Origin: Lachnospiraceae bacterium
GTDB lineage: Bacteria > Bacillota > Clostridia > Lachnospirales > Lachnospiraceae
Assembly (NCBI GenBank): GCA_900769175.1
Contig: CAAGFP010000099.1
Coordinates: 1-43,436, forward strand
Direction of reading: 5' to 3'
DNA: 43,436 nucleotides
Shown: piece by piece, positions 1-8,028 of the stretch
Position numbering within the stretch: the stretch's first letter is position 1
How the letters are laid out: each line of letters begins with the position of its first letter
Notes under the pieces: model-generated
What the model was told of the DNA's origin: nothing
The model's input: the letters and a program-made list of their open reading frames with translations, nothing else
Database searches by the model: none
Made by a program: the position numbers and the translations under genes

Positions 1-65
1 CCGACTGCACCCGGATCTGTATTGCTGTGCCCTTTATCCCATACAATTATTTTTTCTTTCGCCAT
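1..65 (-). CDS. Partial second copy of the endolysin N-terminus (contig overlap)
   Basis: The minus strand from base 65 reads MAKEKIIVWDKGHSNTDPG and runs off the contig edge. It is identical to the first codons of the amidase endolysin that starts at 43311. This is the same gene seen twice because the circular genome was opened inside it; it is not a second lysin. The start has the same ribosome site (AGGTGATAAC) as the full copy. Confidence 0.95.
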   Translation of the reverse strand, partial: MAKEKIIVWDKGHSNTDPGAV

Positions 66-79
66 GTTATCACCTCATA
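1..79. repeat. Terminal direct repeat, part A (matches 43247-43325)
   Basis: Bases 1-79 are identical to 43247-43325. With part B (326-435 matching 43327-43436) this is an end overlap of a circular or circularly permuted genome. The right-hand copy lacks 245 bases found between parts A and B on the left. Confidence 0.95.
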
Positions 80-82
80 GAA

Positions 83-104
83 AAAGGAGCCTATTGGCTC
101 CTTT
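83..104 (-). terminator. Rho-independent terminator below the 69-aa gene
   Basis: The perfect stem AAAGGAGCC / GGCTCCTTT has a 4-base loop. On the minus strand it is followed by TTTTTC. It lies just after the stop of the 103-312 gene and before the endolysin start. Its arms share the 11 bases AAAAAGGAGCC with the terminator at 331-346, which are the endpoints of the 245-base indel. Confidence 0.8.
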
Positions 105-312
105 ATAATTCAATGTTTTCGATTTCTGCCCTGACTTCCAGTACATACAGATATTTGCCCATCGCTGCTTTCTGTTCTTTCAGAAGTTCAAGTGGACAGT
201 TCGGTGTAAAATCCAGTGTTCCTGCTTCGTACTTCACAACCATTGCATGCAGCTTGTTATAACGGTCTTTCAGCTGATGGTATTCAGCTTTCATTCTTTC
301 TTTGTAATCCAT
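103..312 (-). CDS. Small conserved phage protein, crAss001_48-like (69 aa)
   Basis: Function unknown. The protein is predicted helical and begins MDYKERMKAEYHQLKDRYNK, the arrangement I associate with the small 'crAss001_48-related' family widespread in gut phages (established family, recognised by eye). I chose ATG 312 because GGAGGAAATC sits directly upstream; the longer frame up to 387 has no comparable ribosome site and would run through a terminator. It lies between two near-identical terminators and is absent from the right-hand copy of the overlap, so it appears dispensable. The endolysin follows downstream. Confidence 0.75.
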   Translation of the reverse strand: MDYKERMKAEYHQLKDRYNKLHAMVVKYEAGTLDFTPNCPLELLKEQKAAMGKYLYVLEVRAEIENIEL

Positions 313-330
313 GATTTCCTCCATTAAAAA

Positions 331-346
331 GGAGCCGTTAGGCTCC
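331..346 (-). terminator. Rho-independent terminator below the 12-aa ORF
   Basis: The stem GGAGCC / GGCTCC has loop GTTA (plus strand); minus-strand readout continues as TTTTTAATGG. It separates the tiny lysine-rich ORF from the 69-aa gene. The same structure appears at 43332-43347. Confidence 0.75.
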
Positions 347-353
347 TGCATAG

Positions 354-392
354 TTATTTCTTTTTCTTTCCGCCTTTTTTCTTGCAAGCCAT
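354..392 (-). CDS. 12-residue lysine-rich micro-ORF (MACKKKGGKKKK)
   Basis: ATG 392 is preceded by a near-perfect ribosome site (GGAGGTGAGAAT). The frame encodes MACKKKGGKKKK and then TAA, with a terminator right after the stop. The combination of ribosome site, micro-ORF and terminator argues that it is translated. The product is highly basic with one cysteine; role unknown, possibly nucleic-acid or membrane binding (inference). The same ORF reappears at 43355-43393 in the contig overlap. Confidence 0.5.
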   Translation of the reverse strand: MACKKKGGKKKK

Positions 393-523
393 ATTCTCAC
401 CTCCTATCCGATATTACGATTATATTCTTCCTCCAACCTTATCAAACTACCGCATTAGACGTGTAGTGTGTAGTATTCATTTTATATTTCCTCATGTAAA
501 TAAAATTTTTTAATATAATTATT
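393..523 (-). other. Intergenic gap between DUF6273 gene and the micro-ORF
   Basis: A 131-base AT-rich spacer with no stable hairpin terminator after the DUF6273 stop. On the minus strand a GAGGAAATATAAAATG sequence could start a 12-codon reading frame at 480; I do not support it as a gene. GAATATAATCG near 425 resembles a -10 box for the micro-ORF, but no clear -35 accompanies it. Confidence 0.4.
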
Positions 524-1447
524 TTAGATACAGCCGAACGGGGCTAAACCTAATGTAAAGTCCGCAAACTCTTTGCTATAATAGCCGTCGCCATAGACAC
601 TGCAGAAACCAAACGAGTCACTGTAAATCGGTGAACGCTCCCACCATTCGTTGTAACCGCCAGAAATTCCAAGTTTTTTGCTGCGATTACCTTCTATCTT
701 ATACCAGTCGAACTGGAACAGGGCATTAAACTCTGTAAGATTTGAATAGCCTGTATCCGACCCTGCTGACGTTGCTGTTCCGCCGAACGCTTCTTTCGTT
801 GCAGGAAGTGCAAAATAGTCAAGCGATGTCTGTAAAGTTGTTCCGTTATATGTTTCCGCAGTTATTGTCTTAAACTGCTTGAAAATAGGCAGAAGCGTAC
901 TTGGTATAGCATTCTTGTATACATCGTTACACCATGCTCTTCTCACACTGCCGTCCCACGAATATTCGTTAATCATATCCCAGTTCATGAAGCCTGATTC
1001 AGCAAGGCAGTCCTTCTGCCCCACAACAAAGTTGCATGTAGACCCGTCTGCAAGCTCGTATCCACCTGCGTGCATCAGCACAAGCTCTACATCCTGCTCT
1101 GCATGACTTTCGCCCACGCCTGTTGCTTCCATTGCAGATAGATGTACTGTTCTAGTATCGCCTACTCTCCAGTAGTCTGCAAGGTTTATCAGTCCTGCGT
1201 CTGCTGCATCCACAATTTTAACTATTTCTTCATCCGTTCCTCCAGACCAAGTAACAATTTTAAACGGTGGTTCGTATTCTGCTATTAACTGCAAGTTCGC
1301 ATTGTTACCCTGCAAAATCTGTTTGTTCGTTCCGATCGGCGTTGTGATTTCAACTCCAAACTTTTCAGCTATCTCTGCGATTATAGTAGTCTGTGTGGTT
1401 ACTTCTTCTGCAATATTTTCACCGCCACCACATCTATACCATGTCAT
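524..1447 (-). CDS. DUF6273 / C-type-lectin-like receptor-binding protein
   Basis: Probable distal tail or adhesin protein (307 aa). The C-terminal third carries the DUF6273 hallmarks NEWWERSP (about residues 269-276), FCSVYG, and a closing GLAPFGCI. This lectin-like fold is often the hypervariable target of diversity-generating retroelements in gut phages (family knowledge). Of the 26 codons between the SP and GLAP motifs, 20 end in a pyrimidine, as expected if they derive from AAY template codons. The middle region resembles surface-exposed DUF6273 proteins (VGDTRTVHLSA, QDVELVLMHAGG). It is the last tail gene before the lysis region and follows the tail fibre. No reverse transcriptase or template repeat is visible in the window. 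Confidence 0.8.
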   Translation of the reverse strand: MTWYRCGGGENIAEEVTTQTTIIAEIAEKFGVEITTPIGTNKQILQGNNANLQLIAEYEPPFKIVTWSGGTDEEIVKIVDAADAGLINLADYWRVGDTRTVHLSAMEATGVGESHAEQDVELVLMHAGGYELADGSTCNFVVGQKDCLAESGFMNWDMINEYSWDGSVRRAWCNDVYKNAIPSTLLPIFKQFKTITAETYNGTTLQTSLDYFALPATKEAFGGTATSAGSDTGYSNLTEFNALFQFDWYKIEGNRSKKLGISGGYNEWWERSPIYSDSFGFCSVYGDGYYSKEFADFTLGLAPFGCI

Positions 1448-1452
1448 TTATA

Positions 1453-1734
1453 TCACCTCAATTCTGCAACTTGCTCTTCAAGAATAGCAACTCTATCCTC
1501 AATCGTAAGTTCGCTAGTTCTTGAATCTGAATCAATGGGTTTTGTCGCTTCCATTTCGGAAACTTCCTCTGCTGTCGCATCACGATAAACCATGCCCATT
1601 ACAGGCACTTCTTTCCGAATGGTTTCTATGCGTTCATCTGAGATAATATTGCCATCATCGTCATACTGTGCGGGAACAACAATTTCTGTATCTACAATTT
1701 TTGTGTCAATTTGCTTATAAACTGCTATTTTCAT
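1453..1734 (-). CDS. Small tail-associated protein (93 aa)
   Basis: Unrecognised. The sequence begins MKIAVYKQIDTKIVDTEI, has a short beta-rich N-terminal half and ends in a helical tail (IEDRVAILEEQVAEL) that looks like a short coiled coil. Proteins of this shape commonly sit between tail fibre and adhesin genes as assembly chaperones or fibre connectors; that role is inferred only from position. The stop is 5 bases from the DUF6273 start and the gene begins 3 bases after the fibre gene ends, so all three are translationally linked. Confidence 0.7.
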   Translation of the reverse strand: MKIAVYKQIDTKIVDTEIVVPAQYDDDGNIISDERIETIRKEVPVMGMVYRDATAEEVSEMEATKPIDSDSRTSELTIEDRVAILEEQVAELR

Positions 1735-1737
1735 AAC

Positions 1738-3846
1738 TTACACCCCCAATATGCTTAACGCAGTACCTGCGGAGAAGCCACCGCTTGATTCTAAGTATAA
1801 ATTCTTGAACCCGTGTATTCCGTCTTCGTTTGATTCCCTCGAATAATGGGTTCTGTTGACATACTGAATAACAGAATTGTTGCTGCCTGACCAGACATTT
1901 GATATGCATCCGATTCCGTCCACGAATTCGATTTCGGCAAACACATATAATTTGCTCGACGTTATTGCTCCAGTCATTCCGAACATGACCTGACTGCCTT
2001 TACTTCCATTTGAATTTAGGTTATATCCTAGAAAATTCGCGTTGCTAGTAGGCTTAGTTGTTGCTTTACGAAGGTCAGCGATAACAATAAGCTTCCTAAA
2101 TACATCACCAAAATCACTAAATGAAACACTGCTAGAATCTTCTTCAAGAGTAACATCAGCAAGCAGAACGTATGAATCGTTAACATCCACGCCACTAGGC
2201 ATATCAACAGCTTCAAGCACGAGCGATCCGTCTTCGTTGATGCTCTGCACTTTGAATATCTGTCCTGCGGATGCGGTTTCGGGCTGTGTAAGCTTGTCTG
2301 CAAGTTCCTCTCTGATTTCTGTATCGTCATATCCAGTGCTGCCATAAATACCTGTTGTTACAATATCTACTTTTACATCAATGGTAGTTTCCTGCGGGTC
2401 AAAAGTTAATGTTACTTTTCCCGTTTCAGCTATAACATCTGTAGGATTTACACCATACTTTGATGTATAAACAACAATTGTTGAGTCTGTAGTGATTGCA
2501 GTGCTTAATAACTCAAGACTTGTTTCACCGACCGAAAGAGTTCCCGTTATCGTTACAGGTGAATACGCTTTTTTATTTAACTCTGCATTCGTATCTGACA
2601 ATTCTGCTTTTGTAGCGAAATCACCTCCGGCAATTTCTTTTGCTTCATCTCTTGCCTTTTCTGCCGCTGATTGAGCTGATTCTGCCGCTGTTTTGGCTTC
2701 CTGTGCTGCTGTAGCACTTCCAGCTGCATTTGTTTCAGAAGTGGCAGCCGCTGCTTTACTTTCTTCCGCTGCATTTTTGCTTTCCAAGGCGTTTTGTTCT
2801 GATAATGCAGCCGATTCTTTTGATTGCTTGGCAGCCGTAGCATCATATTCTGCACTACTTGCAGACTGTACGGCACTTTCTGCTGCTTGTGTAGCTACTA
2901 TTGCTGCTTGCTCTGCAATGGTTTTGTTCTCTGAAACTTCTGTTGCGGCTGTCTGTGCATCAGTTTTGGCTTTTTCGGCGGCAGTTTTAGCCGATTCCGC
3001 ATTGTTTTTGCTTTCCTCTGCGCTATTTTTATATGATAATGCTGCTTCTTCGGATGCTGAGGCTGAATTTTTGCTTGCTAAGGCATTAGAAGCCGATAGA
3101 GCGGCGGCATCTGCATATGATTTAGCATTATTTTCTGATGTTTTGGCATTGTTCATTGCAGACTGTGCATCAGTTACATACTGCTGCATCCGATTGAATA
3201 TTTCGTTAGACATCATATCATCTGTAATAGAGCCTGCCTTGATGTTTAAGAAAACTTCTCCACCGACAATTGACGGTTTGATTGTGTCCGTTTCCTTTAT
3301 CTCATTTTCGCTGATAAAGGCGCTTATAGGGATAGTCTGTTCGGTTCCGTCAGCTAATACGATTACAATTGATTGCGTGTCCTGGTCATATCTAAAGTTG
3401 ACAGCTATTTTCTCAATCAGTGTGTCGATTTCATATGTCCTGCCGGACTGCTCTGTAATTGTGAATATGCCTGTGTCCTTATTGAACTCGATAGACTTCA
3501 CCATTTCGCTTACAGTAGCATTGTTTGCTTTGCTATTGAATATGCTGTCTGCCGCTTCTTTGGTATATCTATCGTCAAGCATTGCTTTTACAGTACCGAG
3601 TATCTCGTTAACCTTAATACCTGTCAGACCGTCAACACTTGCGCCGATATTATTTGCTCCCTCTGAGCTTTCGAGTATATCTATTAGACTATTGAAAGCA
3701 GACAAAGCAATCATTGTTTTCGGTATGTAATCGAAGTATGCTTTCAGATCCGCCGCTGTCATGCCATCAGAAGATGGTGTATCTGATAAATCGGATATTT
3801 TGCGACCATTGAACATGGCCTCGTTGAATTTTAAATCTGTGAGCAT
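1738..3846 (-). CDS. Tail fibre protein with long alanine-rich coiled coil
   Basis: A 702-aa late gene. Residues about 1-210 form a virion-anchoring N-terminus (YFDYIPK, TGIKVNEIL, and a beta-rich segment with DGTEQTIPISAFI). Residues about 215-405 are degenerate Ala/Ser/Lys/Glu heptads (AEESKNNAESAKTAAEKAK), as in lambda Stf-type side fibres. The C-terminal 300 residues are beta-rich and would form the receptor-proximal domain. It starts after AGGTGAAAC, 8 bases below the stabilisation-protein stop. The low-complexity repeat produces a long spurious antisense frame. It probably acts in host recognition, together with the DUF6273 protein. Confidence 0.85.
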   Translation of the reverse strand: MLTDLKFNEAMFNGRKISDLSDTPSSDGMTAADLKAYFDYIPKTMIALSAFNSLIDILESSEGANNIGASVDGLTGIKVNEILGTVKAMLDDRYTKEAADSIFNSKANNATVSEMVKSIEFNKDTGIFTITEQSGRTYEIDTLIEKIAVNFRYDQDTQSIVIVLADGTEQTIPISAFISENEIKETDTIKPSIVGGEVFLNIKAGSITDDMMSNEIFNRMQQYVTDAQSAMNNAKTSENNAKSYADAAALSASNALASKNSASASEEAALSYKNSAEESKNNAESAKTAAEKAKTDAQTAATEVSENKTIAEQAAIVATQAAESAVQSASSAEYDATAAKQSKESAALSEQNALESKNAAEESKAAAATSETNAAGSATAAQEAKTAAESAQSAAEKARDEAKEIAGGDFATKAELSDTNAELNKKAYSPVTITGTLSVGETSLELLSTAITTDSTIVVYTSKYGVNPTDVIAETGKVTLTFDPQETTIDVKVDIVTTGIYGSTGYDDTEIREELADKLTQPETASAGQIFKVQSINEDGSLVLEAVDMPSGVDVNDSYVLLADVTLEEDSSSVSFSDFGDVFRKLIVIADLRKATTKPTSNANFLGYNLNSNGSKGSQVMFGMTGAITSSKLYVFAEIEFVDGIGCISNVWSGSNNSVIQYVNRTHYSRESNEDGIHGFKNLYLESSGGFSAGTALSILGV

Positions 3847-3853
3847 GTTTCAC

Positions 3854-5788
3854 CTACTTTCTATATTCATTGCCGACGGTGTATTTCGTCTTTGCGAAAA
3901 GCACCGAAAATGGCTGTGGTTTGCTATTTTCAAACCGGAACTGAATGTGCAGGAGCTTCTTTGCCTTGAACTTTCCTCCTACCAACGTCGGAGTATCATC
4001 GGTACGGAATGAGAAATCATTGAAATCAATATCATTGAAGTCAATGTAGTTTGCCGAAGAATCATAATCGAATATGACTTCCCATATTCCGTCTATCCTT
4101 GCGTACACTCTGCATCCGGTATGCGGATAAGCATTTAATGCGATTGCAAGGTGCCGGAATGTTTTCTTCAGCTCCGAATGGTCTACCTTTGAGGTTGCGG
4201 TGTAAATCTCGTTCGTTTCCCAGTAGCAAGGGAAGCTTTCAACAGTCTTTACAATCTGCCCATCAATTTCAACTTCTTTTTCCGTCAGTTTGTCATCGTC
4301 CACATATCGGTTTACATCGTTTTCCGTACAGAACCGTTTAATGCAGCCATCATTGGTGCCGAAGAATAACATATCGTCAATCTCTGCAAGTACTCTTGCA
4401 CCGATGCCTGTCCACAAATAGCATTCATACTGCCGCGTGGAATACGGTGCATTTCTCTCGTAGTTTGCCTGCAAGGTATCCAGAATGTATATCCTGTCCT
4501 CGACTGCCAGCATATAAAATTCCTTATAAGCACATGCATAGGCATCTTCCAAGTCCGAATATTTTTCGAGCTCCGATGAAATGAAATATGACCTTTCCTG
4601 TGAACTTCTTTCTCCCAGCACATCCGAAGGTGTAATTGCATGGATGGATTTTTCCGATGTGAGATACATCGGTTCATTCTTCAGCGTTGCAAAAGTATGT
4701 TTTGCAATTGCTCCTGCTGCTTCATAGTTTCCGATAGTCTGGAACACAATCTGATTCGTATTGTTGTCGTATGTTCCCTGACGCAAGATTACGTTAGAGT
4801 CATTCGCAGCACCGTTTTTAAATGTAACCAGATTACCGTTCAGTATGGAATATCCGGTTATGGCTGAATCGTCCTGACCGAGTACTGAATACCATGTATC
4901 ACCGAAATACGTCGGATCATTTGACTTGCAGTACCAGTCATAGTTCGGGAAATCGCCGTTTCCGCTGACAAACATCCGGTCTCGCTGTCCGTTCATTCCA
5001 AACAGAGTGCAGATATCACACTTTTTGATTCTGTCGGCATATCCTTCTACCGTTTTCGAGTAGGTAACAAAGATATTATCCGTTCCTGCTCCGGTTGGTG
5101 TCGGATGCGCTTCAGTGAAAGTAATCGTTCCAAGAACACGGTTTACAGTAAAGTCTGTATCTTCAACCAGTGTGTCTTTACCGCCGCTTTCATTGGTTAC
5201 TTCAATTTCTACTGTATCATCGTCAATTTCTGTTGCCCCGAGCTGGAACGTCAGATGTGTATCGTCTCCGCAGAACCACTCTTTCCGCTTTGGAGTCAAT
5301 AGGTTCACCGGTTCCAGTGCCGTACCGCCTCCTGAATATGACTTCGCAAATGTAACCACAGGCACATATGCTTCACTTTCGACGGTTTTCACTATCTCCC
5401 CATCGTACACAATGAAATTAGCACCATCCAGAATATACAGCTTCGATTTAATCTGCCTTGCCATGGAGAAATGGTCGTTCATTCCTTCATAAATCAATGT
5501 GGCATCTTCCGTATCCGGAAGATATTCATATAAATTCGTGCCTACATGGATTACTGTCTTTTTCAGTGCCGGCGTTTTCAGTGTATGAAAGCCGTTCGCC
5601 CTGCCGTTCAGCTGTATTATTGTCTTGTATCCATGACGTTTTCGGTTATTTCCGACGGTTTCGCGAATCATGTTTACGCACATAGGACTTCGCGCAGCAT
5701 CAACTTTAGAAGGTGCATTTCTAAGGTCAATACCGGCAAAGTCCTTTATTTTAATTGAATATACGGTTTTCGCTTTTGGTGCAGGCAT
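3854..5788 (-). CDS. Packaged-DNA stabilisation / tail hub protein (beta-propeller type)
   Basis: A 644-aa protein resembling the P22 gp10-like stabilisation or nozzle proteins of short-tailed phages. The N-terminal signature is KDFAGIDLRNAPSKVDAAR, then NRKRHGYKTI, followed by repeated WD-like blades (YILDGANFIVYDGE, FGTNDGCIKRF, DRMFVSGNGDFPNYDWYC) that suggest a propeller. The last 100 residues form a beta domain. It would close the portal channel and hold the fibres. The ATG directly abuts the stop of the upstream neck gene. Assignment rests on signature and position between neck and fibre genes. Confidence 0.75.
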   Translation of the reverse strand: MPAPKAKTVYSIKIKDFAGIDLRNAPSKVDAARSPMCVNMIRETVGNNRKRHGYKTIIQLNGRANGFHTLKTPALKKTVIHVGTNLYEYLPDTEDATLIYEGMNDHFSMARQIKSKLYILDGANFIVYDGEIVKTVESEAYVPVVTFAKSYSGGGTALEPVNLLTPKRKEWFCGDDTHLTFQLGATEIDDDTVEIEVTNESGGKDTLVEDTDFTVNRVLGTITFTEAHPTPTGAGTDNIFVTYSKTVEGYADRIKKCDICTLFGMNGQRDRMFVSGNGDFPNYDWYCKSNDPTYFGDTWYSVLGQDDSAITGYSILNGNLVTFKNGAANDSNVILRQGTYDNNTNQIVFQTIGNYEAAGAIAKHTFATLKNEPMYLTSEKSIHAITPSDVLGERSSQERSYFISSELEKYSDLEDAYACAYKEFYMLAVEDRIYILDTLQANYERNAPYSTRQYECYLWTGIGARVLAEIDDMLFFGTNDGCIKRFCTENDVNRYVDDDKLTEKEVEIDGQIVKTVESFPCYWETNEIYTATSKVDHSELKKTFRHLAIALNAYPHTGCRVYARIDGIWEVIFDYDSSANYIDFNDIDFNDFSFRTDDTPTLVGGKFKAKKLLHIQFRFENSKPQPFSVLFAKTKYTVGNEYRK

Positions 5789-6697
5789 TTAATCCCACCC
5801 CCAGTTATCAATATAGCTTGCTTTTCCTCTGGGAACCGTCGGCACCAGCTTCTGTTTTGCTTCCATGTACTGCTCCCGGAAGTAATATGCCATGTTGGAA
5901 TCGTCATCCTCATACAGTTCAGACGCAATATACACCGGCAGCAGTGCTGCTACCTCCGGATCAAGTCCTAAATCGTAGTCATCCGCCGTCTCTACCGTGA
6001 TTTCACGAGGATATGCATAATAATGCACGATGTAATTTCCCTGCCGCAGTCCATCAAGTACCAGGGTCGAATCGCCTTCCCATTCATAGTCCTTGAATTT
6101 GACATACTGTCCATCTCTTTCGAGTACAACGTCATGCGTTACCAGCATGTAAAAATCGTCTGTCAGCTCTCGCAGGTCGAATCTTCTCTTTTTCGAGTAT
6201 TCCCATACGTCGTCATCCGTTTCAAATGCCACATTGTACAGTGCAACATTCCGAAACTGATACGGATATTGCCCGGAAAATACGATTTTAACGGGCTTTT
6301 CTTCTGGATTGGATATTATCCCTTTTACCTTGACAAACTCGCTGGTTCGCTCGATTTCCTTGCTTAAAACCACATTGTCACCGGCATAAATATCAATCTT
6401 TGCAGGGCCGGTTGTTTCAAAGTAGAACGCTTTTGCAGATTCTCCGGCAATTTCGATATCGCTGTTGATATGCTGTACTGTCTGCCCGGCATTTTCCACC
6501 GTGTTCGGATTTTCCGGTATGTTGATATAGAATTCCTTCTCAATGAATTTACCGGCTGTCGCAAGGTCATACAGTCCGCGGTTTGCAGCCGGTATAATCG
6601 AGTTAAGATAGTCCTTTGTATTTCTGGTTGGGGTGAGGGAAGTAATAGCAGGGTCAATTTTCTTCAGAGAATTCAGTTTGATATCGCCCCACTTCAT
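5789..6697 (-). CDS. Head-tail adaptor / neck protein
   Basis: A 302-aa protein. The helical N-terminus (TKDYLNSIIPAANRGLYDLAT) and helical C-terminus (AALLPVYIASELYEDDDSN, FREQYMEAKQKL) are the parts typical of connector adaptors that dock beneath the portal. Between them, about residues 55-165 look like an inserted beta-sandwich (AKAFYFETTGPAKIDIYAG), resembling a carbohydrate-binding fold. Position between capsid and stabilisation protein supports a neck role. The insert may decorate the neck surface (inference). Confidence 0.65.
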   Translation of the reverse strand: MKWGDIKLNSLKKIDPAITSLTPTRNTKDYLNSIIPAANRGLYDLATAGKFIEKEFYINIPENPNTVENAGQTVQHINSDIEIAGESAKAFYFETTGPAKIDIYAGDNVVLSKEIERTSEFVKVKGIISNPEEKPVKIVFSGQYPYQFRNVALYNVAFETDDDVWEYSKKRRFDLRELTDDFYMLVTHDVVLERDGQYVKFKDYEWEGDSTLVLDGLRQGNYIVHYYAYPREITVETADDYDLGLDPEVAALLPVYIASELYEDDDSNMAYYFREQYMEAKQKLVPTVPRGKASYIDNWGWD

Positions 6698-6699
6698 GA

Positions 6700-6942
6700 C
6701 TATGCCTCCTTGGTTTTACTCGTTATCTTCTTTTTCGCCGGTGCTTCTGGCACTTTCGCCGGTTCTTCTACCGGTTTTTCCGGTTCTTCTGCCGGTTCTT
6801 CTGGAATTTCTTCCGGTGCATCCGGTTCTTCTTCTGCGATTTCTCTTGAAATATAGTTTCCAGATGGCAACACCTTTTCTACGACAAACAGTCTGCCGCC
6901 GTCCTCGAACTTATCGCCTTTTTTCAGTCCTTTTACAATCAT
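6700..6942 (-). CDS. Small head-region protein with Pro/Glu-rich tail (80 aa)
   Basis: Begins MIVKGLKKGDKFEDGGRLFV, a short beta domain, followed by an acidic proline tract (EEPDAPEEIPEEPAEEPEKP) and a basic end. ATG 6942 is chosen because AAGAAAGGAAATAACC precedes it; the upstream extension crosses a terminator. Similar short proteins sit directly after major capsid genes in clostridial phages. Function unknown, possibly a head-completion or linker protein. The Pro/Glu tract arises from imperfect short DNA repeats (variants of GGTTCTTC). Confidence 0.65.
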   Translation of the reverse strand: MIVKGLKKGDKFEDGGRLFVVEKVLPSGNYISREIAEEEPDAPEEIPEEPAEEPEKPVEEPAKVPEAPAKKKITSKTKEA

Positions 6943-6957
6943 GGTTATTTCCTTTCT

Positions 6958-6988
6958 TAAAAAAATAAGGGGAGACAATAGTCCCCCC
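6958..6988 (-). terminator. Terminator directly after the major capsid gene
   Basis: On the minus strand GGGGGGACTATTGTCTCCCC folds to a GC-rich hairpin with a small bulge, followed by TTATTTTTTT. Located between the capsid stop (7006) and the next ribosome site, it would lower downstream tail-gene expression relative to capsid. Confidence 0.8.
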
Positions 6989-7005
6989 ATAAATTGATCC
7001 TTACA

Positions 7006-8013
7006 TTAAGACAGTGTAGTACCGCTGGATACACCACCGATAGCAATACCACGCCAATCATTGAAGCCGCCGGACCATCTCGCACGACCATTCCACACGT
7101 TGTCATCCGTGTTGTTGTCGATGTAAGACTTAATTTCCAGCTTCACACGGTCAAGCCATAATGCGGTGCCGTAGTCTTCGTTGTAGTTGGAATCCAGCAG
7201 CATCCACGGCTCAATTCCTGTGCCGATAAACTGGTTCAGATAGGACCACACAATAACATTCCATCTGCCGAACTGATAGTTGAATGCATTGTTGGCGGTT
7301 GCCGGGTCTTTATCTGCGCCGATTGCTGCGAATACTGCCTGCTTCAGGCTTGCAATGTTCGGAATGATGATGGTATCCGGGCATACAGCCAGAATGTTGC
7401 CGTTATCGTCTTTGAAGTCCTGCATTGCGGATTCTACCCTGCCAAGTGCATCCACGGAGAATGCATTGGTGAACTTATTGGACTGGTCCGCACAGTCACC
7501 GGTTGCGGAGATATGCGCCGTATTGAACAGAGACAGGCCGTCATTGGCGGTTACGTCATAAGACTTTCCACGGAAAGTGATTTTTTCCTTACCGGATACG
7601 GCACCGCCCAGCATGGATGCGCCGAATAATTCTCTGGTTCTGTAATAGCCATTCAGGAAGGCGGACGGCTTTTTCTTCAGATCCATCATAACGGAATCCT
7701 CAACCATTTCCTGCGTAATGGCAAAAGAATCCTTGAATGTCTCATGAATGAAAGTCTTGTCGAATCCTTCCTGCATTTCATCCTTCGGGTATGCACCGCC
7801 TTCTCCTACAGGCTGGAACCCATGCATAGAGGTCATGGAAGTCACACGCTCACCAAACTTTTTGGACGTGGATTCTTTGAAGATTAAGTTACAAACGGTC
7901 TGATTTTCGAAAGCTTCAGCCTTCTTTTCAATGAACATTTTAATCGGCATCTGGCATTTTCCAAAAACAGAATCGTTTACGCCGGAGCCTTCAGAAAAGA
8001 TAATTCCTGCCAT
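7006..8013 (-). CDS. Major capsid protein (HK97-fold)
   Basis: A 335-aa protein. Features typical of Mu gpT-like or HK97-fold capsid proteins: an N-terminal arm, MHGFQPVGEGGAYP, an E-loop-like stretch (ETFKDSFAITQEMVEDS), an SLFNTAHIS motif, then DTIIIPN and a C-terminal P-domain-like segment. It follows decoration-type and scaffold genes and precedes its own strong terminator, as expected for the most abundant virion protein. RBS AGGAGGTAAAACGC precedes the ATG. Confidence 0.85.
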   Translation of the reverse strand: MAGIIFSEGSGVNDSVFGKCQMPIKMFIEKKAEAFENQTVCNLIFKESTSKKFGERVTSMTSMHGFQPVGEGGAYPKDEMQEGFDKTFIHETFKDSFAITQEMVEDSVMMDLKKKPSAFLNGYYRTRELFGASMLGGAVSGKEKITFRGKSYDVTANDGLSLFNTAHISATGDCADQSNKFTNAFSVDALGRVESAMQDFKDDNGNILAVCPDTIIIPNIASLKQAVFAAIGADKDPATANNAFNYQFGRWNVIVWSYLNQFIGTGIEPWMLLDSNYNEDYGTALWLDRVKLEIKSYIDNNTDDNVWNGRARWSGGFNDWRGIAIGGVSSGTTLS

Positions 8014-8028
8014 GCGTTTTACCTCCTA

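Larger units (their letters stand above)
326..435. repeat. Terminal direct repeat, part B (matches 43327-43436)
   Basis: Bases 326-435 equal 43327-43436 exactly, up to the last base of the window. The offset differs by 245 from that of part A, so the overlapping ends represent two variants of one locus. Confidence 0.95.

Noticed and set aside
2693..3730. 345-codon plus-strand open frame
   Set aside because: It is the antisense of the Ala/Ser-rich coiled coil of the tail fibre. Low-complexity GCN/AGC codons keep the reverse strand open; there is no ribosome site and the amino-acid content is that of a shadow.
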